Below, piece after piece: positions 37,607-44,952 of a stretch of DNA of 59,411 bases. The stretch spans positions 1 through 59,411 of the forward strand of contig JBAYSY010000012.1 in the NCBI GenBank assembly GCA_041675885.1, read 5' to 3'. The notes beneath the pieces were generated by a model. It was given only the letters and a program-made list of their open reading frames with translations, searched no databases and had not been told where the DNA came from. Numbering within the stretch: the stretch's first letter is position 1; the number at the start of each line of letters is the position of its first letter. The position numbers were made by a program, and so were the translations under genes. Origin of the DNA: JBAYSY01 sp041675885 (GTDB taxonomy: Bacteria; Pseudomonadota; Alphaproteobacteria; Rhodobacterales; Rhodobacteraceae).

Positions 37607-38146
37607 TTACTTCGGTCCGATGATCATCACCATCTGGCGACCTTCAAGCTTGGGCATGTTCTCGACCTTGCCCACCTCGGCCACATCGGCGGCAACGCGG
37701 TGCAGAAGCTCCATCCCCAGTTGCTGGTGCGCCATCTCGCGGCCACGGAACCGCAGCGTGATCTTCACCTTGTCGCCTTCGCCCAGGAATTTCAGCACGT
37801 TGCGCATCTTGACATCGTAATCGTGGGTATCGGTTCCGGGGCGGAACTTGATTTCCTTGATCTCGATGGTCTTCTGCTTCTTGCGGGCATCGGAATCGCG
37901 CTTCTGCTGTTCGTACTTGAACTTGCCGAAGTCCATGATCTTGCAGACCGGGGGATCCGCGTTCGGCGAGATTTCCACCAGATCGAGACCGACGTCCTGC
38001 GCCATGGCCATCGCGCGCGCGGGGGTCACGACGCCGACATTCTCGCCCTCGGCGCCGATCAGGCGAATCTCGGGCGCACGGATACGGTCGTTCACGCGCG
38101 GGCCGGTTTCGCGTTGCGGCGGGGCGTTGTGAGGTCTGCGGGCTAT
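37607..38146 (-). CDS. infC: Translation initiation factor IF-3
   Basis: 179 residues, full length. The N-terminal domain has R-V-N-D-R-I and the C-terminal domain K-F-K-Y-E-Q-Q-K-R, K-E-I-K-F-R-P and K-V-K-I-T-L-R-F-R-G-R-E. The start is read as ATA (38144-38146), because AAAGGAG is placed seven bases upstream and conservation begins at A-R-R-P-H. Rare start codons in infC support IF-3 autocontrol; no ATG or GTG fits. infC is not followed by rpmI-rplT here. Confidence 0.93.
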   Translation of the reverse strand: MARRPHNAPPQRETGPRVNDRIRAPEIRLIGAEGENVGVVTPARAMAMAQDVGLDLVEISPNADPPVCKIMDFGKFKYEQQKRDSDARKKQKTIEIKEIKFRPGTDTHDYDVKMRNVLKFLGEGDKVKITLRFRGREMAHQQLGMELLHRVAADVAEVGKVENMPKLEGRQMVMIIGPK

Positions 38147-38165
38147 GGCGGCACTCCTTTCGGGC

Positions 38166-38195
38166 TGTTGTCGGGTCGGGTGTTGTCGGGTCAGG
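38166..38195. repeat. 15-bp tandem repeat in the infC leader
   Basis: TGTTGTCGGGTCGGG followed by TGTTGTCGGGTCAGG, two copies differing at one base, between the leader hairpin and the ribosome site on the minus strand. Confidence 0.6.
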
Positions 38196-38212
38196 CATGT
38201 CGTCATGCCTGA
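38191..38212 (-). promoter_or_regulatory. 5' leader hairpin of infC mRNA
   Basis: Perfect nine-base stem TCAGGCATG / CATGCCTGA with a four-base loop. It begins within a few bases of the predicted transcription start, so the mRNA would carry a 5'-terminal hairpin, which could stabilise it or contribute to control. There is no U-tract. Confidence 0.6.
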
Positions 38213-38220
38213 TGGCGCGC

Positions 38221-38249
38221 AAAATAGTCGGATGCGCCTGCGGTTTCAA
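38221..38249 (-). promoter_or_regulatory. infC: Predicted sigma-70 promoter of infC
   Basis: On the minus strand: -35 TTGAAA, exact 17-base spacer, -10 TATTTT. The predicted start lies near 38214, about 68 bases upstream of the ATA codon. Confidence 0.75.
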
Positions 38250-38393
38250 GCCGCTATCATGCCTTCGAAGCCTTTGCGGCGGGCAGGGCGCTGCCGACTC
38301 CGGCGGGGTGCGGCGATTGTGCTTTCCATGCCGGGGTGGTTCTGACAAAAGGGCCGCGTCAGGAACCGCACCTTGTCTTCTGAGGGAAACACT

Positions 38394-39092
38394 ATGAACA
38401 GAAATCTGATTATCGGGATCATCCTCGTCCTGGTGGCCGCCGGGGGCTACTACCAGTTCAGCTACCTCCCGGCGCAGCGCGCCGCGGAAGAAGCCGCCCG
38501 CGCCGAAGAAGCCCGGATCGCCGCCGAGGCCGCCGCTGCCGCGGAGGCCGCCGCTGCCGCGGAAGCCGCCGCCGCAGCGGAAGCTGCCGCCGCCGAAGCC
38601 GAAGCCGCTGCGGAAGCCGAAGCTGAAGCGGCTGCCGCTGCGGAAGCCGAAGCTGCCGAAGAAGCGGCTGAAGAGCCGGTGACTGAGGAAGCGCCCACCG
38701 AGGAAGCGCCCGAAGAAGTGCCTGCCGAGGAGGCTGCCGAAGAAGCTCCTGCCGAGGAGGCTGCCGAAGAAGCGCCTGCCGAGGAAGCCACCGAAGAAGC
38801 GCCTGCCGAGGAGGCTGCCGAAGAAGCGCCTGCCGAGGAAGCTACCGAAGAAGCGCCTGCCGAGGACGCCACGGAGGAAACCGCCACCGATGCGGTCGAG
38901 GACGAAGCCGCCGCCGAGGACGTGCTGACCGAGGAAGGTTTCAACGTCGCCGGTATCGTCGCGCTGATTGATGAATCCTCGCTCGATCCGATCCAGAAGG
39001 CCACGCTGCGCGGCGCCGTCGAGGCGGCGGGCAACAATCCTGCGCTGGTGCAGGGGGCTATCACCGCCGTGCGCGAGGCGCTGGGGCTCTGA
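38394..39092 (+). CDS. Membrane-anchored Ala/Glu-rich repeat protein
   Basis: 232 residues: one N-terminal hydrophobic helix (5-20), then a long alanine/glutamate stretch (29-170) that would be helical or extended, then a short conserved-looking domain (about 182-232). The stretch holds five 9-residue units EEAPAEEA(A/T) (residues 116-160). It looks like a spacer such as TolA's, carrying the C-terminal domain away from the membrane. Family unknown. Good GAGGGA ribosome site. Confidence 0.75.
   Translation: MNRNLIIGIILVLVAAGGYYQFSYLPAQRAAEEAARAEEARIAAEAAAAAEAAAAAEAAAAAEAAAAEAEAAAEAEAEAAAAAEAEAAEEAAEEPVTEEAPTEEAPEEVPAEEAAEEAPAEEAAEEAPAEEATEEAPAEEAAEEAPAEEATEEAPAEDATEETATDAVEDEAAAEDVLTEEGFNVAGIVALIDESSLDPIQKATLRGAVEAAGNNPALVQGAITAVREALGL
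38739..38873 (+). repeat. 27-bp coding minisatellite, five copies
   Basis: Five in-frame 27-base units encode EEAPAEEAA or EEAPAEEAT (last unit EEAPAEDAT). Alternation of A and T in the ninth residue suggests expansion by 54-base doublets. Copy number may vary between strains. Confidence 0.8.
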
Positions 39093-39195
39093 TCCCGGCC
39101 ACGCCCTCCCGGTCAATGAGGCCGGGGGGCGCTACCGGGGAAAGGCAGGCCATGCCGGTCGGAAAGGGACGGCTGGGGCCCGAAGCGCCCGGTCC

Positions 39196-39228
39196 AGCCC
39201 GGACAGCCGCTTCAGCGGCCCGGGCAGC
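39196..39228. repeat. Intergenic repeat family B (REP-like hairpin), copy 3
   Basis: AGCCCGGACAGCCGCTTCA then GCGGCCCGGGCAGC. Inner GCCGC/GCGGC and outer CCCGG/CCGGG arms are intact. Confidence 0.6.
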
Positions 39229-39290
39229 GGGGCATCGGCCCTGTTCCGCAAAGTCGAGCGACACGGCCCGCAGACATCCCCCGAACAGAA

Positions 39291-39321
39291 ACGCCGCGCC
39301 GGTTTCCCGGCGCGGCGTTTT
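39291..39321. terminator. Bidirectional terminator between convergent genes
   Basis: Perfect 12-base stem ACGCCGCGCCGG / CCGGCGCGGCGT with a TTTC loop; TTT on the plus strand and TTTCTGTT on the minus strand follow. It lies between the stops of the Ala/Glu-rich gene and the ferredoxin reductase gene. Confidence 0.8.
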
Positions 39322-39341
39322 CGCAAGCACAGAGGCCGCAC

Positions 39342-40181
39342 CTACACCCCGTCACCCACGAAAGCCTTCTCCACCACATATTCCGCCGGGTCCGAATTGG
39401 CCCCCTCGCGCAGCCCGGCCGCTTCGAGGATCGCCTTGACGTCGATGTTGAACTCCAGCGAGCCGCAGACCATGGCCCGGTCGCCCGCCGGGTCGAGGGG
39501 CGGCAGGCCGAGGTCGTCGAACACCTTGCCCGAGGCGAGGTTGTCGGTGATCCGGCCCATGCGCGCCGAGGGTTCGCGGGTGGTGGTGGGGTAGTAAAGC
39601 AGCTTGTCGCCCACGAATTCGCCGATCAGCGGGTCGTCGCGCAGCCCTTCGACCAGTTCGCGGCCGTATTCCAGTTCCGCCTGATCGCGGCAGGTGTGCA
39701 TCATGATCACCTGATCGTAACGATCATAGGTTTCCGGGTCGCGCATCAGGCTGGCGAACGGGGCGATCCCGGTGCCGGTGGCAAGGAACCACAGCCGCTT
39801 GCCCGGCAACAGCGCGTCAAGCACCAGCGTGCCCACCGGCTTGGGCCGCAGGATGATTTCATCCCCCGGCTGGATATGCTGCAATTTCGAGGTCAGCGGC
39901 CCGTCCGGCACATTGATGGAGTAGAACTCCAGCTCCTCGTCCCAGCTCGGCGAGGCGATGGAATAGGCGCGCAGCAGGGGTTTGCCGTTGTCGCCCATCA
40001 GCCCGATCATCACGAATTCACCCGAACGGAACCGCAGCGATGCGGGCCGGGTCACGCGGAACGAGAACAGCCGCTCGGTCCAGTGCCGGACGGCGGTCAC
40101 GGTCTGCGCATCGGGCAGGGTCTTGACGGGGATTGCCTTGGCGTGGGTCACGGCTTGGTTCACGGGACTCTGATCTGTCAT
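39342..40181 (-). CDS. fpr: Ferredoxin-NADP+ reductase
   Basis: 279 residues. FAD site L-R-A-Y-S-I-A-S-P, NADP site G-T-G-I-A-P-F-A-S-L and C-terminal aromatic-poor end typical of the bacterial subclass I enzyme. It shuttles electrons between NADPH and ferredoxin or flavodoxin. It lies 106 bases downstream of the sulfate operon on the same strand, so it may help power sulfite reductase; that link is inference. Confidence 0.92.
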   Translation of the reverse strand: MTDQSPVNQAVTHAKAIPVKTLPDAQTVTAVRHWTERLFSFRVTRPASLRFRSGEFVMIGLMGDNGKPLLRAYSIASPSWDEELEFYSINVPDGPLTSKLQHIQPGDEIILRPKPVGTLVLDALLPGKRLWFLATGTGIAPFASLMRDPETYDRYDQVIMMHTCRDQAELEYGRELVEGLRDDPLIGEFVGDKLLYYPTTTREPSARMGRITDNLASGKVFDDLGLPPLDPAGDRAMVCGSLEFNIDVKAILEAAGLREGANSDPAEYVVEKAFVGDGV

Positions 40182-40287
40182 TGCGCTTCGGTCCTTCTAA
40201 TACGCTGTGGCCCGGCAGGTTGGAAGCCGCAAATCGCACCCGCAGGCGCGACGAAATGTTGCGGGCGGGCCGGGACGGTCACGCCCG

Positions 40288-40704
40288 TCACGCCCGCAGG
40301 CGCGACTGATAGTCATGCGCGCGCCAGTCGGCGCGGAACAGCCATTGCCCTTCCGGCTGGCGGGCGGCGAGATCGGCGGAAATCTCGGCCTCGTCGAAGC
40401 CCGAGCGGCGCAGCATTGTGTATTGATCGGCGATCACATGCCCCGCCGCGCGCAGCCGCCCCTTGTAGCCCATCAGCCGCAGCCGCCGGGCGACGGTAAA
40501 GCCGCGCCCGTCGCTGAAGGCCGGAAAGGCCACCCGGATCAGCTCCAGCCGCCCGAGATGCGGGGCAAGCGCGGTCGGGTCGGTGTCGGGCGGCAGGTCG
40601 GCGGCGCGGGCGGTGGCCAGTTCCGCGCTGTCCGGGGCGGCGAAGCGGCCGGTGAAATCCTCGGGCACGAAGCCCCTGTCGGTGACGATCACATTCACGC
40701 TCAT
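40288..40704 (-). CDS. DUF934 family protein
   Basis: 138 residues with the DUF934 pattern F-P-A-F-S-D-G-R-G-F, A-R-R-L-R and G-H-V-I-A-D-Q. The family lies next to sulfite reductase genes and is suspected to assist it, but no activity is proven. It overlaps cysH by four bases. Confidence 0.88.
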   Translation of the reverse strand: MSVNVIVTDRGFVPEDFTGRFAAPDSAELATARAADLPPDTDPTALAPHLGRLELIRVAFPAFSDGRGFTVARRLRLMGYKGRLRAAGHVIADQYTMLRRSGFDEAEISADLAARQPEGQWLFRADWRAHDYQSRLRA

Positions 40705-41477
40705 GCCGCGTTCTCCCTGTGCAGCGGGCCGCGCACGATGCGGCCGTCGATGAAATGGATGCCGCATTCGGTCTTGTCGCTGCCGCGCCAGCGTCCGGCG
40801 CGCGGATCCTCGCCCTCGGCCACCGGAGAGGTGCAGGGGGCGCAGCCGATCGACGGATAGCCCTGCGCGACCAGCGGGTGTTTCGGCAGCCGGTTGTTCA
40901 GCATGTAGTCCTGCACGTCCTGCGGCCCCCAATGCGCCAGCGGATTGACCTTGATCCGGCCGGTGCCCGCCTCGGCCTCGAAGAAATCCAGCGCCTGCCG
41001 CGTGCCGCCCTGGAACCGCTTGCGGCCGGTGATCCAGGCGTCATGGCCGGAAAGCGCCTGTTCCAGCGGCTCGGTCTTGCGCAGGGTGCAGCAGGCGTCG
41101 GGGTCGCTGCGATGCAGATTGCCGCCGGGGTCGCGCGCGGCCACCCCGGCCGGATCGGCGCGGATCACCCGCAGATCGCGCAGGTCGAGGCGGCGGGCCA
41201 GATCGGCCTGATAGGCGAGGGTTTCGGGAAACAGCATCTCGGTGTCGATGAACAGCACCGGCGTTGCGGGCGCCATGACCGAAATCAGATGCAGGAGCAC
41301 CACCGATTCCGCCCCGAAACTCGACACCAGCGCCACCCGCCCCAGATCGGGGTCGCGCAGCACATGGCTGAGCACCGCGACCGCCGCGTGGTGGCGGTAG
41401 CGGTCGTTCAGCGCCGCCACCCGGTCGGCGACGGGGGCGAGGCCCTCGCCCGACAGTCTGATCACGTCACGCGGCAT
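40701..41477 (-). CDS. cysH: Assimilatory adenylyl-sulfate (APS) reductase
   Basis: 258 residues. S-S-F-G-A-E-S nucleotide loop, the catalytic E-C-G-I-H near the C-terminus, and four extra cysteines (C-C-T-L-R-K and G-C-A-P-C) that hold a [4Fe-4S] cluster. The latter mark APS rather than PAPS reductases. It reduces activated sulfate to sulfite with thioredoxin. Overlaps cysI by 11 bases. Confidence 0.92.
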   Translation of the reverse strand: MPRDVIRLSGEGLAPVADRVAALNDRYRHHAAVAVLSHVLRDPDLGRVALVSSFGAESVVLLHLISVMAPATPVLFIDTEMLFPETLAYQADLARRLDLRDLRVIRADPAGVAARDPGGNLHRSDPDACCTLRKTEPLEQALSGHDAWITGRKRFQGGTRQALDFFEAEAGTGRIKVNPLAHWGPQDVQDYMLNNRLPKHPLVAQGYPSIGCAPCTSPVAEGEDPRAGRWRGSDKTECGIHFIDGRIVRGPLHRENAA

Positions 41478-43137
41478 TGCGCTGCCCCTCCTGCGGCGGG
41501 TAGAGCGCGGCCTTGAACGGCGCGGGGCCGAGGCGGCGGAAGGCGTCGATGAAGGTCTCGGCCGGGCTGTTGCGAAGACCCAGATAGGCGCGCAGCAGCC
41601 GTTCGATGGCCGGAACGATCTGGTCATAGGCAAAGCCCGGTCCGGCGCGTTCGCCGATGGCGGCGGTCTCGGTATGGTCGCCGCCCAGGGTGATCTGGTA
41701 GTTCTCCACCCCGGCGCGGTCGAGCCCGAGAATGCCGATATGGCCGACATGGTGATGGCCGCAGGCGTTGATGCAGCCCGAGATCTTGATCTTGAGCCGG
41801 CCGATCTCCTCTTCCAGCCCCAGCGCCCTGAAATGGGTGGCGATCTCCTGCGCGACCGGGATCGACCGCGCGGTCGCCAGCGCGCAGTAATCCATGCCGG
41901 GGCAGGCGATGATGTCCGACAAAAGCCCCACATTGGCGGTGGCAAGCCCGGCACCCGCCAGCGCGTCGTAGACCGCGGGCAGGTCCGACTTGTGGACATG
42001 CGGCAGGATCACGTTCTGCTCGTGGCTGATGCGCAGCTCGTCATGGCCGTGGCGTTCGGCCAGATCGGCCATGACCCGCATCTGTTCGGCGCTGGCATCC
42101 CCCGGCGTCCCGCCATGCGCCTTGAGGCTGATGGTGACGATGGCGTAATCCGGCTGACGGTGTTCGCTCAGGTTCGTCTCCGCCCAGCGGCGATAGGCGG
42201 GGTTCGCCAGCGCGATCTCATGTGCCTCGGTCGGCGCCTCGCGGAAGGCGGGCGGGGCGAAGGCGGCCTCGATCCCGCGCAGGAGCGCCTGGTCGGCGCC
42301 GGTGAACTGCGGCCGGATTTCCGCGAAGCGGCGCTCCACCTCGGCGCGGAAGTTCTCCAGCCCGTTCTCGAACACGGTGATCTTGATGCGGGCCTTGAAC
42401 TTGTTGTCGCGCCGCCCGGCCGAGTTGTAGGCCGACAGGATCGCCTCGATATAGGGCAGCAGATCGGATTGCGGCAGGAACTCGCGGATCACCGCGCCGA
42501 TCATCGGGGTGCGGCCGAGGCCGCCGCCGACGATCACCTCGAATCCGGGCGCTCCGCTGGCGTCGCGCACCATGCGCAGCCCGATGTCATGGGCGCGGGT
42601 CACGGCGCGGTCGTTGGGGCTGCCGGTGATGGCGATCTTGAACTTGCGCGGCAGGAACTGGAACTCGGGGTGGTCGGTGGACCATTGCCGCAGCAGCTCC
42701 GCCACCGGGCGCGGGTCGGCGATCTCGTCGGCGGCGGCCCCGGCGAAATGGTCGGCGGTGACGTTCCTGACCGTGTTGCCCGAGGTCTGGATCGCGTGCA
42801 TCCCGACATCGGCCAGCGCCGAGAGGATCGCGGGCACGTCGGGCAGCTTCGGCCAGTTGAACTGGATGTTCTGGCGGGTGGTGAAATGGCCGTAGCCCTT
42901 GTCCCAGCGTTCGGCGATATACGCCAGTTGCCGCATCTTGCGGCTGTCGAGCGTGCCATAGGGGATCGCCACCCGCAGCATGTAGGCATGGAGTTGCAGG
43001 TAAAGCCCGTTCATCAGCCTGAGCGGCCGGAACTCGTCCTCGGTCAGCGAGCCGTCGAGGCGGCGGGCGATCTGGCCCGAGAACTGGGCGACGCGGGTGC
43101 GGACGAAGGCTTCGTCGAAGTCGTTGTAGCGATACAT
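41467..43137 (-). CDS. cysI: Sulfite reductase, haemoprotein subunit
   Basis: 556 residues, the siroheme [4Fe-4S] reductase family. Two NIR/SIR repeats are visible; the cluster ligands lie in C-P-G-M-D-Y-C and S-G-C-I-N-A-C-G-H-H. Context with cysH, DUF934 and a siroheme enzyme favours sulfite over nitrite. No CysJ is present, so ferredoxin, reduced by the nearby Fpr, may be the donor. Confidence 0.9.
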   Translation of the reverse strand: MYRYNDFDEAFVRTRVAQFSGQIARRLDGSLTEDEFRPLRLMNGLYLQLHAYMLRVAIPYGTLDSRKMRQLAYIAERWDKGYGHFTTRQNIQFNWPKLPDVPAILSALADVGMHAIQTSGNTVRNVTADHFAGAAADEIADPRPVAELLRQWSTDHPEFQFLPRKFKIAITGSPNDRAVTRAHDIGLRMVRDASGAPGFEVIVGGGLGRTPMIGAVIREFLPQSDLLPYIEAILSAYNSAGRRDNKFKARIKITVFENGLENFRAEVERRFAEIRPQFTGADQALLRGIEAAFAPPAFREAPTEAHEIALANPAYRRWAETNLSEHRQPDYAIVTISLKAHGGTPGDASAEQMRVMADLAERHGHDELRISHEQNVILPHVHKSDLPAVYDALAGAGLATANVGLLSDIIACPGMDYCALATARSIPVAQEIATHFRALGLEEEIGRLKIKISGCINACGHHHVGHIGILGLDRAGVENYQITLGGDHTETAAIGERAGPGFAYDQIVPAIERLLRAYLGLRNSPAETFIDAFRRLGPAPFKAALYPPQEGQRNAA

Positions 43138-43168
43138 GGCGGGAACCTCGGGCGTGGTGTCGGCGGAG

Positions 43169-43218
43169 GGTGCGGGAGCCTCCGGCGGGAGTATTTATGG
43201 CAAGATGAAGGGTCAGGC
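43169..43218. repeat. Intergenic repeat family A, copy 2
   Basis: 48 of 50 bases match the copy at 5811-5860. It spans the gap between cysI and the DUF2849 gene and includes the DUF2849 stop codon (43213-43215). Confidence 0.75.
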
Positions 43219-43515
43219 CGCGCCTGCCTGCTTGCCGTGGTTGTAGTTGGAGGGGCCGCGGGTGCGGAATGTCTCGCGGAAATGCACGGGTTCGGGGCCG
43301 CGCGGGCCGGGGCGGGCCTCGGCGAGATAGGCACCGACCACCTCATGCCCCCGGACCGAGGCATCGAGCAGGCGGATCTGGGCGTGGGCCTCGTCCTCGA
43401 TCAGTTCGGCGTCAAGGTGGTCGCGGCTCCAGCGGTCGTCGGGGGTCAGCCAGACGGTATCGCCTTCGCGCAGATCGTTGGCGGTGATGACCTTGGGGGT
43501 GAAACGGCGGCTCAT
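43213..43515 (-). CDS. DUF2849 family protein
   Basis: 100 residues, DUF2849 pattern with F-T-P-K-V-I-T-A-N-D-L-R-E-G near the N-terminus. These small proteins lie beside siroheme and sulfite reductase genes in alphaproteobacteria; role unknown. It overlaps the upstream methyltransferase by ATGA, and its stop falls in repeat family A. Confidence 0.85.
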   Translation of the reverse strand: MSRRFTPKVITANDLREGDTVWLTPDDRWSRDHLDAELIEDEAHAQIRLLDASVRGHEVVGAYLAEARPGPRGPEPVHFRETFRTRGPSNYNHGKQAGAA

Positions 43516-44294
43516 GGCAGGGTCTTTCTCAGTTCGGGAAGGCGGGCGGCGGTTTCGTGCGGCGCAAGGCCGCAAAGCATGATCGCGGGGCCGTCGAGAC
43601 AGGCGGCGGCTGCGGGCAGCCGCGCAAGGGTGGTGGCGAGGATGCGTTCGTCGGCGCGCGAGGCGTTCTCGACCAGCGTCACGGCCATGTCCGGCGCGGC
43701 GCCGTGCATCATCAGCCGCCCCTGCACGAAGCGCGCGGCGCGCTTGCCCATGTAGACCGCCGCGACGGCGCCGGGGCGGGCCAGTGCGCGCCAGTCCTGT
43801 TCGGCGAAGCCCTCGGCGTCGTGGCCGGTCAGAAGTGTCAGCGCGCCGTTGCGGCCGCGCCGGGTCAGGCTGCGGCCGATCGCGGCGGCGGCGGCGGCGG
43901 CGGCGGTAAGGCCGGGCACGATCCGCCATTCGATGCCGGCGGCGTCGAGCGCGTCGGTCTCTTCCTCCAGCCGGCCGAAGATGCCCGCGTCGCCCGATTT
44001 CAGCCGCACCACCCGCGCGCCGCTGCGGGCGGCACCGATCATGGCGGCGTTGATGTCGGCCTGAGGGGTCGAGGGGCCGAAGCCCTCCTTGCCCGCGGCG
44101 ATCCGTTGCGCGGTGGCGGGAATCAGGTCGAGCACGCCGGGGCCGATCAGCCGGTCGTGGATCACCACTTCGGCCGCGCCGATCATCCGCGCCGCGCGCA
44201 GCGTCAGGTGGTCGGGATCGCCCGGCCCGGCGCCGACGAAGGTGACGACGCCGGGGGTGGGGAGGTCATGCGCGGAAGGGGTGGTCGCTTGCAT
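43512..44294 (-). CDS. cobA: Uroporphyrinogen-III C-methyltransferase
   Basis: 260 residues, tetrapyrrole methylase fold. V-G-A-G-P-G-D-P-D-H-L-T near the N-terminus, V-V-R-L-K-S-G-D-A-G-I-F-G-R and V-P-G-L-T-A match the SUMT family. It makes precorrin-2 for siroheme and thus for CysI. No dehydrogenase/ferrochelatase domain is attached, so those steps are elsewhere. First gene of the operon. Confidence 0.92.
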   Translation of the reverse strand: MQATTPSAHDLPTPGVVTFVGAGPGDPDHLTLRAARMIGAAEVVIHDRLIGPGVLDLIPATAQRIAAGKEGFGPSTPQADINAAMIGAARSGARVVRLKSGDAGIFGRLEEETDALDAAGIEWRIVPGLTAAAAAAAAIGRSLTRRGRNGALTLLTGHDAEGFAEQDWRALARPGAVAAVYMGKRAARFVQGRLMMHGAAPDMAVTLVENASRADERILATTLARLPAAAACLDGPAIMLCGLAPHETAARLPELRKTLP

Positions 44295-44345
44295 CGGGGG
44301 ACTCGGGGTTGGGTCTCGGGCAGGGGTTTGCCCCCCGAATATAGG

Positions 44346-44363
44346 ATAATTTCCCTGAATTAT
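44346..44363. promoter_or_regulatory. AT-rich dyad between cobA and the Lrp gene
   Basis: ATAATT and AATTAT with six bases between. It stands out in a GC-rich region and lies between the two divergent starts, as an Lrp-type site would. Confidence 0.4.
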
Positions 44364-44447
44364 GCGAGTAGGGCTTGCGAATAAGGAAATTCACCCCGAT
44401 ACTGTGCCATGCAAAAACCGATGTTCCTGCGAATGGGGGAATGACGA

Positions 44448-44909
44448 ATGACGGTCCGGCTCGACGAGATCGACAGGAAAATTCTTGCGGCCTTGCAGGA
44501 GGATGCGGGCCGGTCGCTTGACGAGATCGCGAAGCGGGTGGGTTCATCCAAGACCCCGGTGTGGAACCGGATCCGCCGGATGAGAGAGGCGGGGGTGATC
44601 CTGCGCACCACCGCGCTGCTCGACCCCGAGGCGCTGGGGCTGGAGGCGTGTTTCTTCGTGCTGGTGCGCACCTCGGAGCATGAGGCCGAATGGCAGCGCC
44701 GGTTCCTTGCCACGGTGCAGGCCCGGCCCGAGGTGCTGGAGGCGCACCGGCTGGCGGGCGATATCGACTATATCCTCAAGGTGCGGGTGCCGAATGCGCG
44801 GGCCTACGACCAGTTCTATCAGGCGCTGATCGCCGAGGTGAAGATCCACAACGTCACGGCGCTGCTGTCGATGGAGGAAATCAAGGCCACGACGATGCTG
44901 CCGGTGTAG
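44448..44909 (+). CDS. Lrp/AsnC family transcriptional regulator
   Basis: 153 residues: N-terminal AsnC helix-turn-helix (about 4-60; L-D-E-I-D-R-K-I-L-A-A-L) and RAM/ligand domain with G-D-I-D-Y-I-L-K-V. Divergence from the siroheme/sulfate operon suggests it controls that operon. Similar Lrp proteins control cysteine responses in alphaproteobacteria; effector not proven. Confidence 0.9.
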   Translation: MTVRLDEIDRKILAALQEDAGRSLDEIAKRVGSSKTPVWNRIRRMREAGVILRTTALLDPEALGLEACFFVLVRTSEHEAEWQRRFLATVQARPEVLEAHRLAGDIDYILKVRVPNARAYDQFYQALIAEVKIHNVTALLSMEEIKATTMLPV

Positions 44910-44952
44910 GGGGCGGGATCGCCCGGCCTGCGCGGAAGGGCGCGCCCCCGGA

